64,000 nt of DNA from Balneola sp. (lineage in GTDB: Bacteria; Bacteroidota; Rhodothermia; Balneolales; Balneolaceae), in NCBI GenBank assembly GCA_002696035.1, contig NZQV01000010.1, forward strand, positions 124,001 through 188,000. The letters are read 5' to 3'. The translations under genes and the position numbers were made by a program. The notes under the pieces are model-generated. The model made no database searches. It saw only the letters and a list, made by a program, of their open reading frames with translations, and was not told where the DNA came from. Shown here piece by piece: positions 1 through 8,741 of this stretch; position 1 is the stretch's first letter, and every line of letters begins with the position of its first letter.

Positions 1-1023
1 GACGTGGATTAAGATCCATACCGCACCAATAACAAAATAGCCGGGTGCATCCAGCATGGAAGCAATATTCATTTTCATTCCTATGGTCATTACCAAAATG
101 TAGAGGAAAAGACTCCCGATCTTTGAAGCTCCGGCACCTTCAAGGTTACGTGCTTTCGTGAAGGATAGAATAAGTCCACCCGTAGTGGCTACAACTATGA
201 TCCAGAAGAAAGAAGAGTTCAAACTAAGGCGAGATAAATTCGGAGCATTTTCAGTGATCCAGGGAGCAATGGAATCTCCGGCAAGGTGTCCGAGTGCCAC
301 CAACCCGAATGCTATGGCAATGATCTTCGTGAAATCAACCAAGGTTGGCACCTTTGCAATTTCAGCCTGATAGTCTGCGATCTTGTGCTTGAGGTTTTCA
401 ATGGCAGATGAGTCTGCTTTAAACCAGCTGTCCACTTTATCTGAGATCCCGGCTCCATATAAAAGGAAGGCCATCCAGATATTAGCGACTATAATATCTA
501 CGGTAACCATGGCCCCAAACAGATCGGTGCTGGGTTCATAGATCTCGAGCATGGCAGTTTGATTTGCTCCGCCTCCGATCCAGCTACCGGCAACCGTTGC
601 AAGTCCGCGCCACACTTCCTCGGGGCCGGTCCCTCCAATGATCTCAGGATTGATGGTCCCTACGATCAAAATAGCAATTGGACCACCCAGCATAATGCTG
701 AAAGTACCGGCAAGGAACATGATCACGGCCTTCGGACCAAGATTAATAATTCCTTTCAGATCAATACTCAGGGTTAGTAAAACCAGACTGGCAGGCAGCA
801 AATACCGTGAAGCCACATAATAGAGATTGGAGTCTGCTTCCGATACTACGCCAAATGTGGTAAGCAAAGAAGGAATGAAATAGCACAACAGCAGGGAGGG
901 AACAAACTTATAGAATTTCTGCCATTTCGGATTATCGCTGTGGGAGGTGATGAAAATTCCTGCAAGTATGACCATCAATAATCCAAAGGTGACGGCATCG
1001 CTGGTGATGAGTGCTGAATCCAT
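1..1023 (-). CDS. DUF819 family integral membrane protein, 3' end outside the window
   Basis: The minus-strand frame opens with ATG at 1023 (MDSALITSDAVTF) and stays open for 341 codons to the window edge, so the C-terminus is missing. The translation is a run of hydrophobic helices with small polar loops, and contains GLATVAGSWIGGGANQ and a late NLEGAGASKIGS segment. This pattern resembles the DUF819 (YjcL-like) multi-pass membrane family, whose substrate is not known. It is divergent from lysC across a 231-base gap. A transport role is only inferred from topology. I am confident that the gene is real and fairly confident of the family. Confidence 0.75.
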   Translation of the reverse strand, partial: MDSALITSDAVTFGLLMVILAGIFITSHSDNPKWQKFYKFVPSLLLCYFIPSLLTTFGVVSEADSNLYYVASRYLLPASLVLLTLSIDLKGIINLGPKAVIMFLAGTFSIMLGGPIAILIVGTINPEIIGGTGPEEVWRGLATVAGSWIGGGANQTAMLEIYEPSTDLFGAMVTVDIIVANIWMAFLLYGAGISDKVDSWFKADSSAIENLKHKIADYQAEIAKVPTLVDFTKIIAIAFGLVALGHLAGDSIAPWITENAPNLSRLSLNSSFFWIIVVATTGGLILSFTKARNLEGAGASKIGSLFLYILVMTIGMKMNIASMLDAPGYFVIGAVWILIHV

Positions 1024-1190
1024 GTTCTGAATTTGGTATGATTAAATTTCGGTTGAGAATACAAAAAATTTCTATGAATCAGTAAGAAGGAAATTCAAGA
1101 TGAAAGATTCAAAATTAGAGATTGGTAAAAGACCCGCTGAATAATCTTTATTCTTTAATTTTGAATTTTTATTAGTATTTAAATGAGTCT

Positions 1191-1221
1191 TTTGGCCAAA
1201 TAGTCTTTATTTTTACGTTTC
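1191..1221 (+). promoter_or_regulatory. Candidate Bacteroidota-type promoter of the lysC-dap operon
   Basis: TTTG at 1191-1194, a 19-base spacer, then TACGTTTC at 1214-1221. This matches the Bacteroidota sigma consensus TTTG-N19/20-TAnnTTTG except for the last base. The expected transcription start lies a few bases downstream, leaving about 27 bases of leader before the lysC ATG at 1255. There is no room for a lysine riboswitch in such a leader. Confidence 0.55.
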
Positions 1222-1254
1222 ACTCATTTTCATCAATTCAACTCTTTTTACAGA

Positions 1255-2580
1255 ATGATCGTATCCAAATTTGGAGGCACAAGCGTAGGAACGTTTGAAG
1301 CCATGCAGCGCAGTGCAAAAATTGTGGCAGCCGACCGCAATCGACAGCTAATCGTAATCAGCGCAACATCGGGGACTACCAATGATCTCGTGGCTCTTTC
1401 ATCAGAGAAGGATTCCACCAGCCGGGAAGAGATCTTAGGTAGAATTGAGGAGCGTCATCTATCTATAATTGAAAAGTGCAAAGAACAGGATCAGCTGAAA
1501 AAAGAATTCTTTGAGGAGTTTTCGAACCTGCGGGAGCATCTTGATTTTGTGGGTCGCGACAAACGCTGGAAGGATACGCTGTATTCTTTTGGGGAGTTGA
1601 TGTCGACCCGAATTTTTGTGCAGGTTTTGAACGAGCATGGTGTTGATGCCGATTGGCTGGATGCCCGGCAAGTCATGAAAACCGACTCTACCTTTGGAAA
1701 TGCGGATCCGATCATAACTTCAATCAAGAAGAAGGCAGAAGACCATATTAAATCAGGGAAAACATATCTTACCCAGGGTTTTATAGGATCTGATGTATTT
1801 GGCAATACAACGACGTTAGGTCGGGGAGGGAGTGATTTTTCAGCTTCATTGTTTGCTGAAGCCGTTGGCGCAGATACCCTTGAGATATGGACAGATGTTG
1901 CCGGCGTATATACCACCGATCCAAGAATAGTACCGGAAGCTCATCCCATTCAAGAGATCAGTTTTGACGAAGCGGCAGAGCTTTCTGTATTTGGCGGAAA
2001 GGTCCTTCACCCTGCAACTTTAAAACCGGCTATTCGGGGGGGAGTGAATGTCCGAGTGGCGTCCAGTTCAGACCCTGATGCCCCTGGAACTTACATCGTA
2101 AAAGAAACGGAGGAGAAGCCTACACTTCGGGCTATTTCGCTGCGGAAAGATCAGACTTTGCTTACCGTAAACAGCCTTGAGATGCTTCACCAGCATGGTT
2201 TTTTGGCACATTTGTTCAAAACATTGGCTGAGCATAAGATCTCAGTAGACTTGGTTAGTACGAGTGAAGTTAGCGTAGCACTGACGCTCGATACCGCTGT
2301 AAATGCAGCCAATAAAGTGGAACTTACCGATGAAGTACTCGAAGAATTAGGCCGCTTTGCTGAAGTGATCGTTGAAAAGGATCTGGCGCTGATCGCCTTG
2401 ATCGGAAACGATCTTCAAAAAACTTCGGGTATTGGCGGCCCCCTTTTCACGGCACTTGAAAAATTCAATGTGCGGCTGATCTGTCACGGAGCCAGTCCCA
2501 ATAACTTGTGCTTCCTGGTAGATCACGAAGAAGCGGAAGGTATTGTACAGATGGTGCATAAGAAGTTTATTGAGAAATAA
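1255..2580 (+). CDS. lysC: Aspartate kinase (monofunctional, with ACT domains)
   Basis: This enzyme phosphorylates L-aspartate, the first step towards lysine, diaminopimelate, threonine and methionine. The 441-residue protein opens with the signature KFGGTSV (residues 5-11) of the amino-acid kinase fold. It carries the substrate-loop motif TLGRGGSD near residue 190 and ends with roughly 140 residues having the pattern of paired ACT domains, the usual site of feedback inhibition. There is no fused homoserine dehydrogenase. The length fits single-function aspartokinases. It is the first gene of a plus-strand cluster with dapB, dapA and dapD, so control by lysine is the likeliest; which amino acid inhibits it cannot be read from sequence alone. 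Confidence 0.93.
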   Translation: MIVSKFGGTSVGTFEAMQRSAKIVAADRNRQLIVISATSGTTNDLVALSSEKDSTSREEILGRIEERHLSIIEKCKEQDQLKKEFFEEFSNLREHLDFVGRDKRWKDTLYSFGELMSTRIFVQVLNEHGVDADWLDARQVMKTDSTFGNADPIITSIKKKAEDHIKSGKTYLTQGFIGSDVFGNTTTLGRGGSDFSASLFAEAVGADTLEIWTDVAGVYTTDPRIVPEAHPIQEISFDEAAELSVFGGKVLHPATLKPAIRGGVNVRVASSSDPDAPGTYIVKETEEKPTLRAISLRKDQTLLTVNSLEMLHQHGFLAHLFKTLAEHKISVDLVSTSEVSVALTLDTAVNAANKVELTDEVLEELGRFAEVIVEKDLALIALIGNDLQKTSGIGGPLFTALEKFNVRLICHGASPNNLCFLVDHEEAEGIVQMVHKKFIEK

Positions 2581-2679
2581 GTATTGCCTATCAATTTCAT
2601 AAGTAAAAGAGTCTTAATAAGGTAAATAAAGTCCTTTCAAACCCTTATTTTACATTTCAATTTTGAATGAAATCAATGT

Positions 2680-3357
2680 ATGAAAATAGCTGTTATTGGA
2701 ACCGGTAAAACCGGTGGAAAAGTAGTGGAGTTACTTGGAGAGGAACTTTCCGAAGCTTTTGATGAGCACAATCCGCCAACCGTAGAAAAACTTAAACAAT
2801 CGGATGCTGTCATAATTTTTGTGCCGGGTGATGCGGTTGCAGATGTTATAGATGATGTCATGGAAGCCGGAATCCCTGCTGCATGGGGTAGTACCGGGTA
2901 TGAATGGCCCGCCGATCTTGATAAGCAGGTTAAAGCAAATAATACAAAATGGGTGTTAGCCTCCAATTTTAGTTTGGGGATGAATGTGATCCGCAAAAGT
3001 ATTCAGGCGATATCAAAAGCATCCGATATTTTAAAAGATCCGGAATTTCATATTCACGAAGTGCATCACGTACATAAAAAAGATGCGCCAAGCGGAACGG
3101 CTCTTTCCTGGAAGGAATGGCTGGATAAGGAAGCTGAAGTAACCTCAGCCAGAGAAGGGGATGTGAAAGGAATTCATGAACTTACAGTGAAGACGGGCAC
3201 GGAAGAGATCACCCTGAAACACAAAGCCCTGGACAGGGCATTATTTGCGGAAGGAGCTATCTGGGCCGCAAAGCAGATGGTGGAAAACCATGACGTTGAA
3301 AACGGAGTACACGCCTTTGGACAGCTATTCGATCAAATTATAATGGAGGAGAACTAA
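2680..3357 (+). CDS. dapB: 4-hydroxy-tetrahydrodipicolinate reductase (short form)
   Basis: Reduces hydroxy-tetrahydrodipicolinate to tetrahydrodipicolinate with NAD(P)H in the diaminopimelate pathway. The N-terminal Rossmann motif is GTGKTGGKV (residues 7-15). The catalytic block HHVHKKDAPSGTA starts at residue 129 and supplies the His-His and Lys that correspond to the E. coli catalytic residues. At 225 residues it is clearly shorter than the E. coli enzyme (about 273), with most of the loss in the nucleotide-binding half, as in other Bacteroidota-type reductases. Its stop codon overlaps the dapA start by one base (TAATG), which suggests translational coupling. Confidence 0.92.
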   Translation: MKIAVIGTGKTGGKVVELLGEELSEAFDEHNPPTVEKLKQSDAVIIFVPGDAVADVIDDVMEAGIPAAWGSTGYEWPADLDKQVKANNTKWVLASNFSLGMNVIRKSIQAISKASDILKDPEFHIHEVHHVHKKDAPSGTALSWKEWLDKEAEVTSAREGDVKGIHELTVKTGTEEITLKHKALDRALFAEGAIWAAKQMVENHDVENGVHAFGQLFDQIIMEEN

Positions 3358-4241
3358 TGGAAAATTTCCCACTGTGGACGGCAATAATCACTCCCATGAA
3401 TCCTGATGGAAGTGTGGATTACGATAGTTTTGAAACGCTGCTCAGAAAACAGGAAGAGGCCGGAAATGGCGTTTTAGTTTTAGGCAGTACCGGCGAAGGA
3501 CTAAATTTGAATGAGGAAGAGAAGCGAGGCATTGTTCAGTTCACGAATGGACTCGATCTCGATGTCCCTATGATGGTAGGTATCGGAGGATTTGGTTTAT
3601 CGGCACAGGTAGATTTTATTCACTGGCTGAACGAAGTGGAACCTGATGCGTTGCTTTTGGTAACTCCTTTGTACGCCAAGCCCGGAGCTGAAGGTCAGTT
3701 TGAGTGGTTTTCAGAACTGATGGCTGAAACCGAACTTCCCTGCATGCTCTATAATGTACCGTCGCGAACAGGAGTAAAAATGCACCCAAGCGTGCCTGCA
3801 AGACTTTCCCAAGAATTTGACAACCTGATGGGAGTGAAAGAAGCAAGCGGAAGTGTGGAGGAATTTAAAGCATTCCGCCAGGAAGCACCGGATGTGAAAT
3901 TTTACAGCGGAGATGATGGTATGACGCCCGCCTTCACTAAAGAGGGAGGCGTAGGACTGGTTTCCGTAGCAGCTAATGCATGGCCAAAGGCAACTCATAA
4001 ATATGTTGATCTGTGCCGGGCCGGTGAGACTGAAGGGCTATTTCCGTTATGGAAAAATGCAACGGACGCCCTATTCAAAGCTCCGAATCCTGTTCCGGTG
4101 AAAACCTTGTTGCACAAAAAAGGATGGATCGCAAATGATACGGTTCGGCTTCCGCTTTCATTAAGTGATATTTCAAAAGAAGTGGAAGAAAACCTGCAGA
4201 AATTCGATAAGGATATTTCGGACTGGCTGGCTAAGCAGTGA
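3357..4241 (+). CDS. dapA: 4-hydroxy-tetrahydrodipicolinate synthase
   Basis: Condenses pyruvate with aspartate semialdehyde, the committed step of diaminopimelate synthesis. The 294-residue TIM-barrel protein shows the GSTGEG motif (residues 43-48), the catalytic tyrosine in YNVPSRTG (Tyr132) and the Schiff-base lysine in GVKEAS (Lys161). The length is normal for the DapA/NAL aldolase family. The ATG overlaps the dapB stop. The neighbours dapB and dapD make DapA much more likely than the related N-acetylneuraminate lyase. Confidence 0.94.
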   Translation: MENFPLWTAIITPMNPDGSVDYDSFETLLRKQEEAGNGVLVLGSTGEGLNLNEEEKRGIVQFTNGLDLDVPMMVGIGGFGLSAQVDFIHWLNEVEPDALLLVTPLYAKPGAEGQFEWFSELMAETELPCMLYNVPSRTGVKMHPSVPARLSQEFDNLMGVKEASGSVEEFKAFRQEAPDVKFYSGDDGMTPAFTKEGGVGLVSVAANAWPKATHKYVDLCRAGETEGLFPLWKNATDALFKAPNPVPVKTLLHKKGWIANDTVRLPLSLSDISKEVEENLQKFDKDISDWLAKQ

Positions 4242-4323
4242 TCTTTTTTGAATAATATGAGTAACAGCTCAGCTTGAGATCCTGCAGACGAAAATTTTAA
4301 TTAAATAACATCACAAATTAAGT

Positions 4324-5070
4324 ATGAATTACGAAGATATTTTAGATCAATTAGAAGAAGGAAAGGTTCGAGCAGCCAATAAAACTGAGAATGGATGGGA
4401 GGCAAATGTTGAAGTTAAAGAAGCCATTTTAGCCTCATTCAAAGATGGAGAAAACACCAGTTACGACGGAATTTATGAGGGTTTTGTAGATAAGCACAAC
4501 CTGCCTCCGCGATACTTCTCTCCTGAGGATGGCGTTCGTTTAGTGCCGGGTGGTTCGTCCGTACGACGCGGTGCTTATGTGTCCTCCGGAGTGATCATCA
4601 TGCCGCCGGCATACATAAACGTAGGTGCTTTCGTGGATGAAGGCTCTATGGTAGATAGTCACGCGCTGGTGGGTTCTTGCGCACAGATCGGCAAGAATGT
4701 ACATCTTTCCGCAGGCGTTCAAATTGGCGGTGTGTTGGAGCCGGTTGGAATGAATCCGGTGATCATTGAAGACGATTGTTTTATTGGAGCTGGATCGGTG
4801 ATCGTTGAGGGAATTTTAGTAAAAAAAGGCGCTGTAATTGCTCCCGGCGTAACGCTTTCCAAAGCTGTCCCTGTGTATGATACGGTGAATGAAAAAGTTC
4901 TGGAGCGTGGATCTGCAATTCCCGAAAATGCAGTGGTGATTCCCGGAACGCGACCTGTTGGAAACGACTGGGCCAAAGAAAACGGTCTTAGCATGGCGTG
5001 CCCAATTATTGTGAAGTACCGGGATGAAGGCAGCAATGCATCTCTGGAGTTAGAAGAAGCGTTGCGTTAA
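4324..5070 (+). CDS. dapD: Tetrahydrodipicolinate N-succinyltransferase
   Basis: Transfers a succinyl group to tetrahydrodipicolinate in the succinylase branch of the diaminopimelate pathway. The middle of the protein (about residues 75-190) is a left-handed beta-helix of hexapeptide repeats. It contains stretches highly typical of DapD: VRRGAYVSSGVIIMP, VGSCAQIGKNVHLSAGVQIG and GGVLEP. At 248 residues it is slightly shorter than E. coli DapD (274), mainly at the N-terminus. The acetylating counterpart DapH is the alternative, but the SCAQIGKN and GGVLEP segments favour DapD. It is the last gene before a strong terminator, 82 bases after dapA. Confidence 0.88.
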   Translation: MNYEDILDQLEEGKVRAANKTENGWEANVEVKEAILASFKDGENTSYDGIYEGFVDKHNLPPRYFSPEDGVRLVPGGSSVRRGAYVSSGVIIMPPAYINVGAFVDEGSMVDSHALVGSCAQIGKNVHLSAGVQIGGVLEPVGMNPVIIEDDCFIGAGSVIVEGILVKKGAVIAPGVTLSKAVPVYDTVNEKVLERGSAIPENAVVIPGTRPVGNDWAKENGLSMACPIIVKYRDEGSNASLELEEALR

Positions 5071-5109
5071 TTTTCTGCCTCTAAATCTCAAACACACGAA
5101 AAGAATTGA

Positions 5110-5143
5110 AGCCTGAACATTATTAAGATGTTCAGGCTTTTTT
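5110..5143 (+). terminator. Rho-independent terminator of the lysC-dap operon
   Basis: A perfect 10-base-pair stem AGCCTGAACA (5110-5119) / TGTTCAGGCT (5129-5138) with a 9-base loop, followed directly by a run of T. It sits 40 bases after the dapD stop. Confidence 0.85.
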
Positions 5144-5175
5144 ATGGATTGTATCTATTCAAAAATTAACATAGT

Positions 5176-5269
5176 ACGTAGGTCGGACAGTTTGTCCGAC
5201 CAGTATAAATTGATACCCCAGATATTTTAGATGGATCGGAAAGGGTCGGGCAAGCTGCCCGACCTACGT
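5176..5269. repeat. Pair of inverted REP-like palindromes
   Basis: Two palindromic units face each other. Unit 1 (5176-5201) is ACGTA followed by a hairpin GGTCGGACA / TGTCCGACC. Unit 2 (5244-5269) is, on the opposite strand, ACGTA followed by GGTCGGGCA / TGCCCGACC. The units are nearly identical when one is reversed and so form a BIME-like pair 94 bases long. Such elements are usually mobilised by RAYT transposases; none is in the window. Confidence 0.6.
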
Positions 5270-5315
5270 TGTGGTAGATACTTAAACAAAAAAGCTCAGG
5301 GGGATGCTAGAACCA

Positions 5316-5430
5316 GCGAAACTCAGCGTCTAACTCCGCGAAAATCTGCGAGAAAAAAGTGTGGTATATGGTTCGAAATAAATCTCACGCAGAGTTACGC
5401 AGAGGGAACCGCTGATTTTCGCAGAGTTTT
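5316..5430. repeat. Inverted repeat of the cgcagagtt type
   Basis: The 19-base segment at 5332-5350 matches the reverse complement of 5410-5428 at 17 of 19 positions, and short units of the cgcagagttacgcag type flank it. This is dispersed-repeat DNA, not coding: a short open frame at 5231-5467 runs through it only because the repeat happens to lack stops. Confidence 0.5.
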
Positions 5431-5445
5431 GTTGATGGGTATAAA

Positions 5446-5477
5446 AAAGGTCCAAGCGGACGCTTGAACCAGTTTTT
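5446..5477. repeat. REP-like hairpin, copy 1
   Basis: Centre GGTCCAAGCG-GA-CGCTTGAACC forms a 10-bp stem with one mismatch, followed by AGTTTTT. An almost exact second copy lies at 13559-13590. The T-run could make it act as a terminator for the convergent peptidase region, but the second copy at an unrelated site points to a dispersed repeat. Confidence 0.55.
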
Positions 5478-5508
5478 AAGCCTTTCTATTAATAATTAGT
5501 TATGAATC

Positions 5509-7866
5509 TCAATCCAGATCTTCAGGCAGATTGAAATCTACGTCAGTTCGGTAATCACCTAAAAGATGTTGGGCGAAGTAATACCATTTTTGACGTTCGA
5601 AATAGGCTTGATAAGGACCAAATCCATGGCGACGTCCGGGAAGCATCATCATATCAAATCGCTTGCCAGCTTTGATCAGGGCGTCAGCCAGGCGAATGGT
5701 GTTGGCAGGATGGACATTGTTATCCATATCTCCGTGAACCAATAGCAGGTGGCCTTTAAGGTTTTCAGCAAGTTCAGCATTGGTCTTAATTTCTGACTCA
5801 AAGGTGATCTCCTCGCGTTCCACTTCAACGCTGTCTTCATTCATTTCAGTTACGGTTTTTCTCTTTTCCGTCACGCCATGATGCGTTTCACTCCACCAGG
5901 TGTTGTACACATTATTATCATGATTTCCGGCACTTGAAACAGCAACATCATAAAAGTCAGGAAAGGAGAGAAGGGCAGCCGTACTCATAAATCCACCACC
6001 GGAATGGCCAAATATGCCCACTTTATTTTGATCGATAAAAGAATGCCGAGAAGCCAATTGCTCGATGCCATATTTGTTGTCCTTCAGTGGATAATCCCTA
6101 AGATTGTCATAGCCGTAGGTGTGATAATATCGTGAACGAACCGGGCTTCCGCCTCGCTGACCAAAAGCTACCACCACAAATCCAAGTTGAGCAAGCGCCT
6201 GATTTCGGCCGGTATAGCCGGTTAATGAAAAGCTGGTGGGAAAGGGCTCTGTTTGCGGCCCGGGATACACATAAGAGATTATAGGATAAGACTTCGTTGA
6301 ATCGAAATCGAAGGGTTTCCACATTACGCCGTACAGATCGGTAGCGCCATCAGCGGCTTTGATCTTGAATTCTTCAGGGGCTTGCCATCCAATTTCTTTG
6401 GCAGGACTCATGTCTACTTGCTGTAGGTCGAGGATGATTTTTCCATTTGCATCGCGAAGAACGGAGCGGGTGGGCTCATGAACGCGGGAGAAATTATCCA
6501 CGAAATAATTCCCTTCTTTAGATTCTGAGATGCTGTGGTCTGCATTTTCAGGGGTTAGGTGACGGAAATTGGATCCATCAAACTTCACGCTGTATAAATG
6601 CTCATAATAAGGATGATCTCCATCGCGGCCATAGCCTTCAAAAAAGATGGTTTGTCGGGTGGTATCAATTTTTACCACATCGCCCACCACGAAATTGCCT
6701 TGTGTGATCCGGTTTTTGAGGTTGCCTTCAGAATCATACCGATAAAGCTGTCCCCAGCCGGTGCGCTCGCTCCACCAAATATATTCTTCGCCATCGTTGA
6801 TGATTCCCAGGTGCTGAAAACTCCAGTTGAAATAGGGCTCACTCGTCTCGCTGAGCAAAACTTCGGTTTCTCCGGTTTCCGTATTTCCGATCAGGATATC
6901 CACTTTGTCCGAAGTTCGGTTTTCCCGGTAGATATATAATTTATCGGAGCTGTTGGAGCGATAGTCTCCGGTTTGATAGTTACCGTAATTGGCTCTCAGA
7001 TCCTGATCTTCCCACTTGTCGGTATCCATAATAATGCGCTCGCGACTTTCAATATCAAACACCTCAATTTGGGGAATGCCGATCTCTTCTTCCCCGGGCA
7101 TGGAGTACTTATACGTTTCAAGTTCAGGTCGTTCGCCCAGAGAATTGATCACCCAAAGTTCTTCAACTGCACGATTATCGGTGCGTTGTATGTACAGTTT
7201 CGTTTCATCATCAAAAAAGTCAGCGCGGGTTCGAAGGCGTTCATTGGAAGTGGTATCACCCTGATCGGCCTGGTAGCTGAACCAGCGCTCACCATCTTCG
7301 GTAAGCTGAATTTCGCTGCTGTCAGGATCGTCTGAACGCATTAGGTACAGATCATGATTCTTTGCAAAAGCGATCCAGGTACTGTCGGGAGAGTAGGTTG
7401 CCCAGCGCTCGCGTTCTTCTTCTTTCAGCGAATCACCTTTTATCAGATCATTTCCATTCAGATTGTAGGTGAATTCAATACTGTCTACATGAAAGGTGAA
7501 GCGTTCTTTGTCAGTGTCGTATTCAAAATCATCCAGATCGAGATCCAGGTGATTGAAAGGGCGCTCGAAGATCTCAGAAAGCTGTGCCGCTACATTTTCC
7601 CGATTAAAAAGCTCGCGCTGTGTGGGACGTTCGGCATCGACGAAATACCAATTTGTGCCTTCACGGTTTTCAAATTCATACCAAAAAGTGTTGGTGTCTT
7701 CGATCCATCGCGGATACACGCCGGTATCACCGATAAGGTTTTCCATGCGTTCGCCGGTGAATCGTTCGGCGGCTTCAAAGTTGGCTTGTGCATGAACAGA
7801 CTGCGATATCAAAACAAAAAACAGAACTGTTAAGAGCAGATGGGAAATAGTAGAGAGTGGCTTCAT
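5509..7866 (-). CDS. Secreted S9 family prolyl peptidase (dipeptidyl peptidase IV-like)
   Basis: This is an exported serine peptidase that should remove X-Pro dipeptides from peptides in the periplasm or outside the cell. The 785-residue protein has a signal peptide ending at VHAQ (residue 27). A long N-terminal half has the pattern of the DPP IV beta-propeller, and an alpha/beta-hydrolase domain follows from about residue 500. The expected triad is visible: Ser622 in GHSGGGF, Asp715 in GDMDNNVHP and His747 in RRHGFG. It stands alone between a repeat cluster and a REP-containing gap. Substrate specificity beyond the S9B group is inferred. Confidence 0.88.
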   Translation of the reverse strand: MKPLSTISHLLLTVLFFVLISQSVHAQANFEAAERFTGERMENLIGDTGVYPRWIEDTNTFWYEFENREGTNWYFVDAERPTQRELFNRENVAAQLSEIFERPFNHLDLDLDDFEYDTDKERFTFHVDSIEFTYNLNGNDLIKGDSLKEEERERWATYSPDSTWIAFAKNHDLYLMRSDDPDSSEIQLTEDGERWFSYQADQGDTTSNERLRTRADFFDDETKLYIQRTDNRAVEELWVINSLGERPELETYKYSMPGEEEIGIPQIEVFDIESRERIIMDTDKWEDQDLRANYGNYQTGDYRSNSSDKLYIYRENRTSDKVDILIGNTETGETEVLLSETSEPYFNWSFQHLGIINDGEEYIWWSERTGWGQLYRYDSEGNLKNRITQGNFVVGDVVKIDTTRQTIFFEGYGRDGDHPYYEHLYSVKFDGSNFRHLTPENADHSISESKEGNYFVDNFSRVHEPTRSVLRDANGKIILDLQQVDMSPAKEIGWQAPEEFKIKAADGATDLYGVMWKPFDFDSTKSYPIISYVYPGPQTEPFPTSFSLTGYTGRNQALAQLGFVVVAFGQRGGSPVRSRYYHTYGYDNLRDYPLKDNKYGIEQLASRHSFIDQNKVGIFGHSGGGFMSTAALLSFPDFYDVAVSSAGNHDNNVYNTWWSETHHGVTEKRKTVTEMNEDSVEVEREEITFESEIKTNAELAENLKGHLLLVHGDMDNNVHPANTIRLADALIKAGKRFDMMMLPGRRHGFGPYQAYFERQKWYYFAQHLLGDYRTDVDFNLPEDLD

Positions 7867-7981
7867 AAATAATAATTGCAGTTAGAGAATGGCTGACAAG
7901 AAACGGGATTTAGTTGTAAAACACTGCTAAATTACCTCAGTTCGATAATTAAATATCCCAATAGTCCCCGAATTGGGTCAT

Positions 7982-7998
7982 TTCCGTGCAGACGGGAA
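7982..7998. repeat. REP-like palindrome in the gap 7867-8133
   Basis: TTCCGT-GCAG-ACGGGAA forms a short hairpin. The same unit, in reverse orientation and with a perfect stem, occurs at 59616-59635. The rest of the 267-base gap between the peptidase and the SHOCT gene is AT-rich and shows nothing else I can name. Confidence 0.4.
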
Positions 7999-8133
7999 TC
8001 TAATAATTACCATTAGATCAGCTATGGAATCCTGCAAATAATTTAGTTTTGGACATTCCAATCTGTATGATCGCTCAAATTTTTTGAAAAGTCGCATTAA
8101 CTATTTAGTAAAACCCTCCAAGGGTTGGCTACG

Positions 8134-8646
8134 CTAATCCTTTTTGAATTTTTGCTGTTCATTTTCAAAATCTTCGTCGCTGATGAGTCCTTGTTGCCAG
8201 AGTCCGGTCAGGTAATCGAGTCGCTCCATTTCGCCCGGTTCATATGCTGTCTCGCGAGGCTGAGCCTGTTTTTTAGCTTCCAGTCTTTTCAGTTCAGCTT
8301 CCACTGCTTTTTCGATGGAAAGGGCGATCTGTTCGGGATTTTCGAATCCAACAAGTTCAATTTCCCGTCCTGAGGTGCGGATGGTAACCGGACCAACGCC
8401 AAACTGTGTTTCTCCGGGAATGGCTTTACGGATGTCAACCAGATCAATATTCTGTGAAATATGACCGTCAACAACCGTGATCTTTCGGTCGGTAATTTCA
8501 TAGCGGATGCTCGCATGTGTCTTTCGCGTTCGCCACAAAATATAGATGCCGACGAGAACGGGGGTGAGCAAGATGCCGAGAGCATATTGCCAGAAAAAGG
8601 CTTTCCAGGAAGGAGTTAGGGTGATGGAGCGTTCGTTGCTAGTCAT
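8134..8646 (-). CDS. Membrane-anchored bacterial PH-like / SHOCT domain protein
   Basis: A 170-residue protein. Residues about 16-35 form one hydrophobic membrane segment. A beta-rich section (about 45-115: YEITDRKITVVDG, VTIRTSGREIELVG) has the pattern of the bacterial PH-like (bPH2) fold. The last 30 residues (YLTGLWQQGLISDEDFENEQQ) are a typical SHOCT motif, a short C-terminal oligomerisation motif found on many membrane proteins. No enzymatic function is implied. It is divergent from ccmC with 95 bases between the starts, so the two may share regulatory DNA. Confidence 0.7.
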   Translation of the reverse strand: MTSNERSITLTPSWKAFFWQYALGILLTPVLVGIYILWRTRKTHASIRYEITDRKITVVDGHISQNIDLVDIRKAIPGETQFGVGPVTIRTSGREIELVGFENPEQIALSIEKAVEAELKRLEAKKQAQPRETAYEPGEMERLDYLTGLWQQGLISDEDFENEQQKFKKD

Positions 8647-8741
8647 AACAGATTTTACAGATTATATCCCTAAAAAATCGAGGGGTTTTTTGTATCTTTT
8701 GATTTCTAAACGTAGCCATAGTTAACAAAATTCAGAAACTC

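Noticed and set aside
1024-1254. Possible lysine riboswitch upstream of lysC
   Set aside because: The predicted leader is only about 30 bases, and no long conserved fold is visible in the gap.
5231-5467. 78-codon plus-strand open frame downstream of dapD
   Set aside because: It lies wholly inside REP-like and inverted repeats, has repeat-derived composition and no family resemblance.
5155-5480. CRISPR-like array
   Set aside because: The repeats are palindromes of different types with no regular spacer length and no cas genes nearby.
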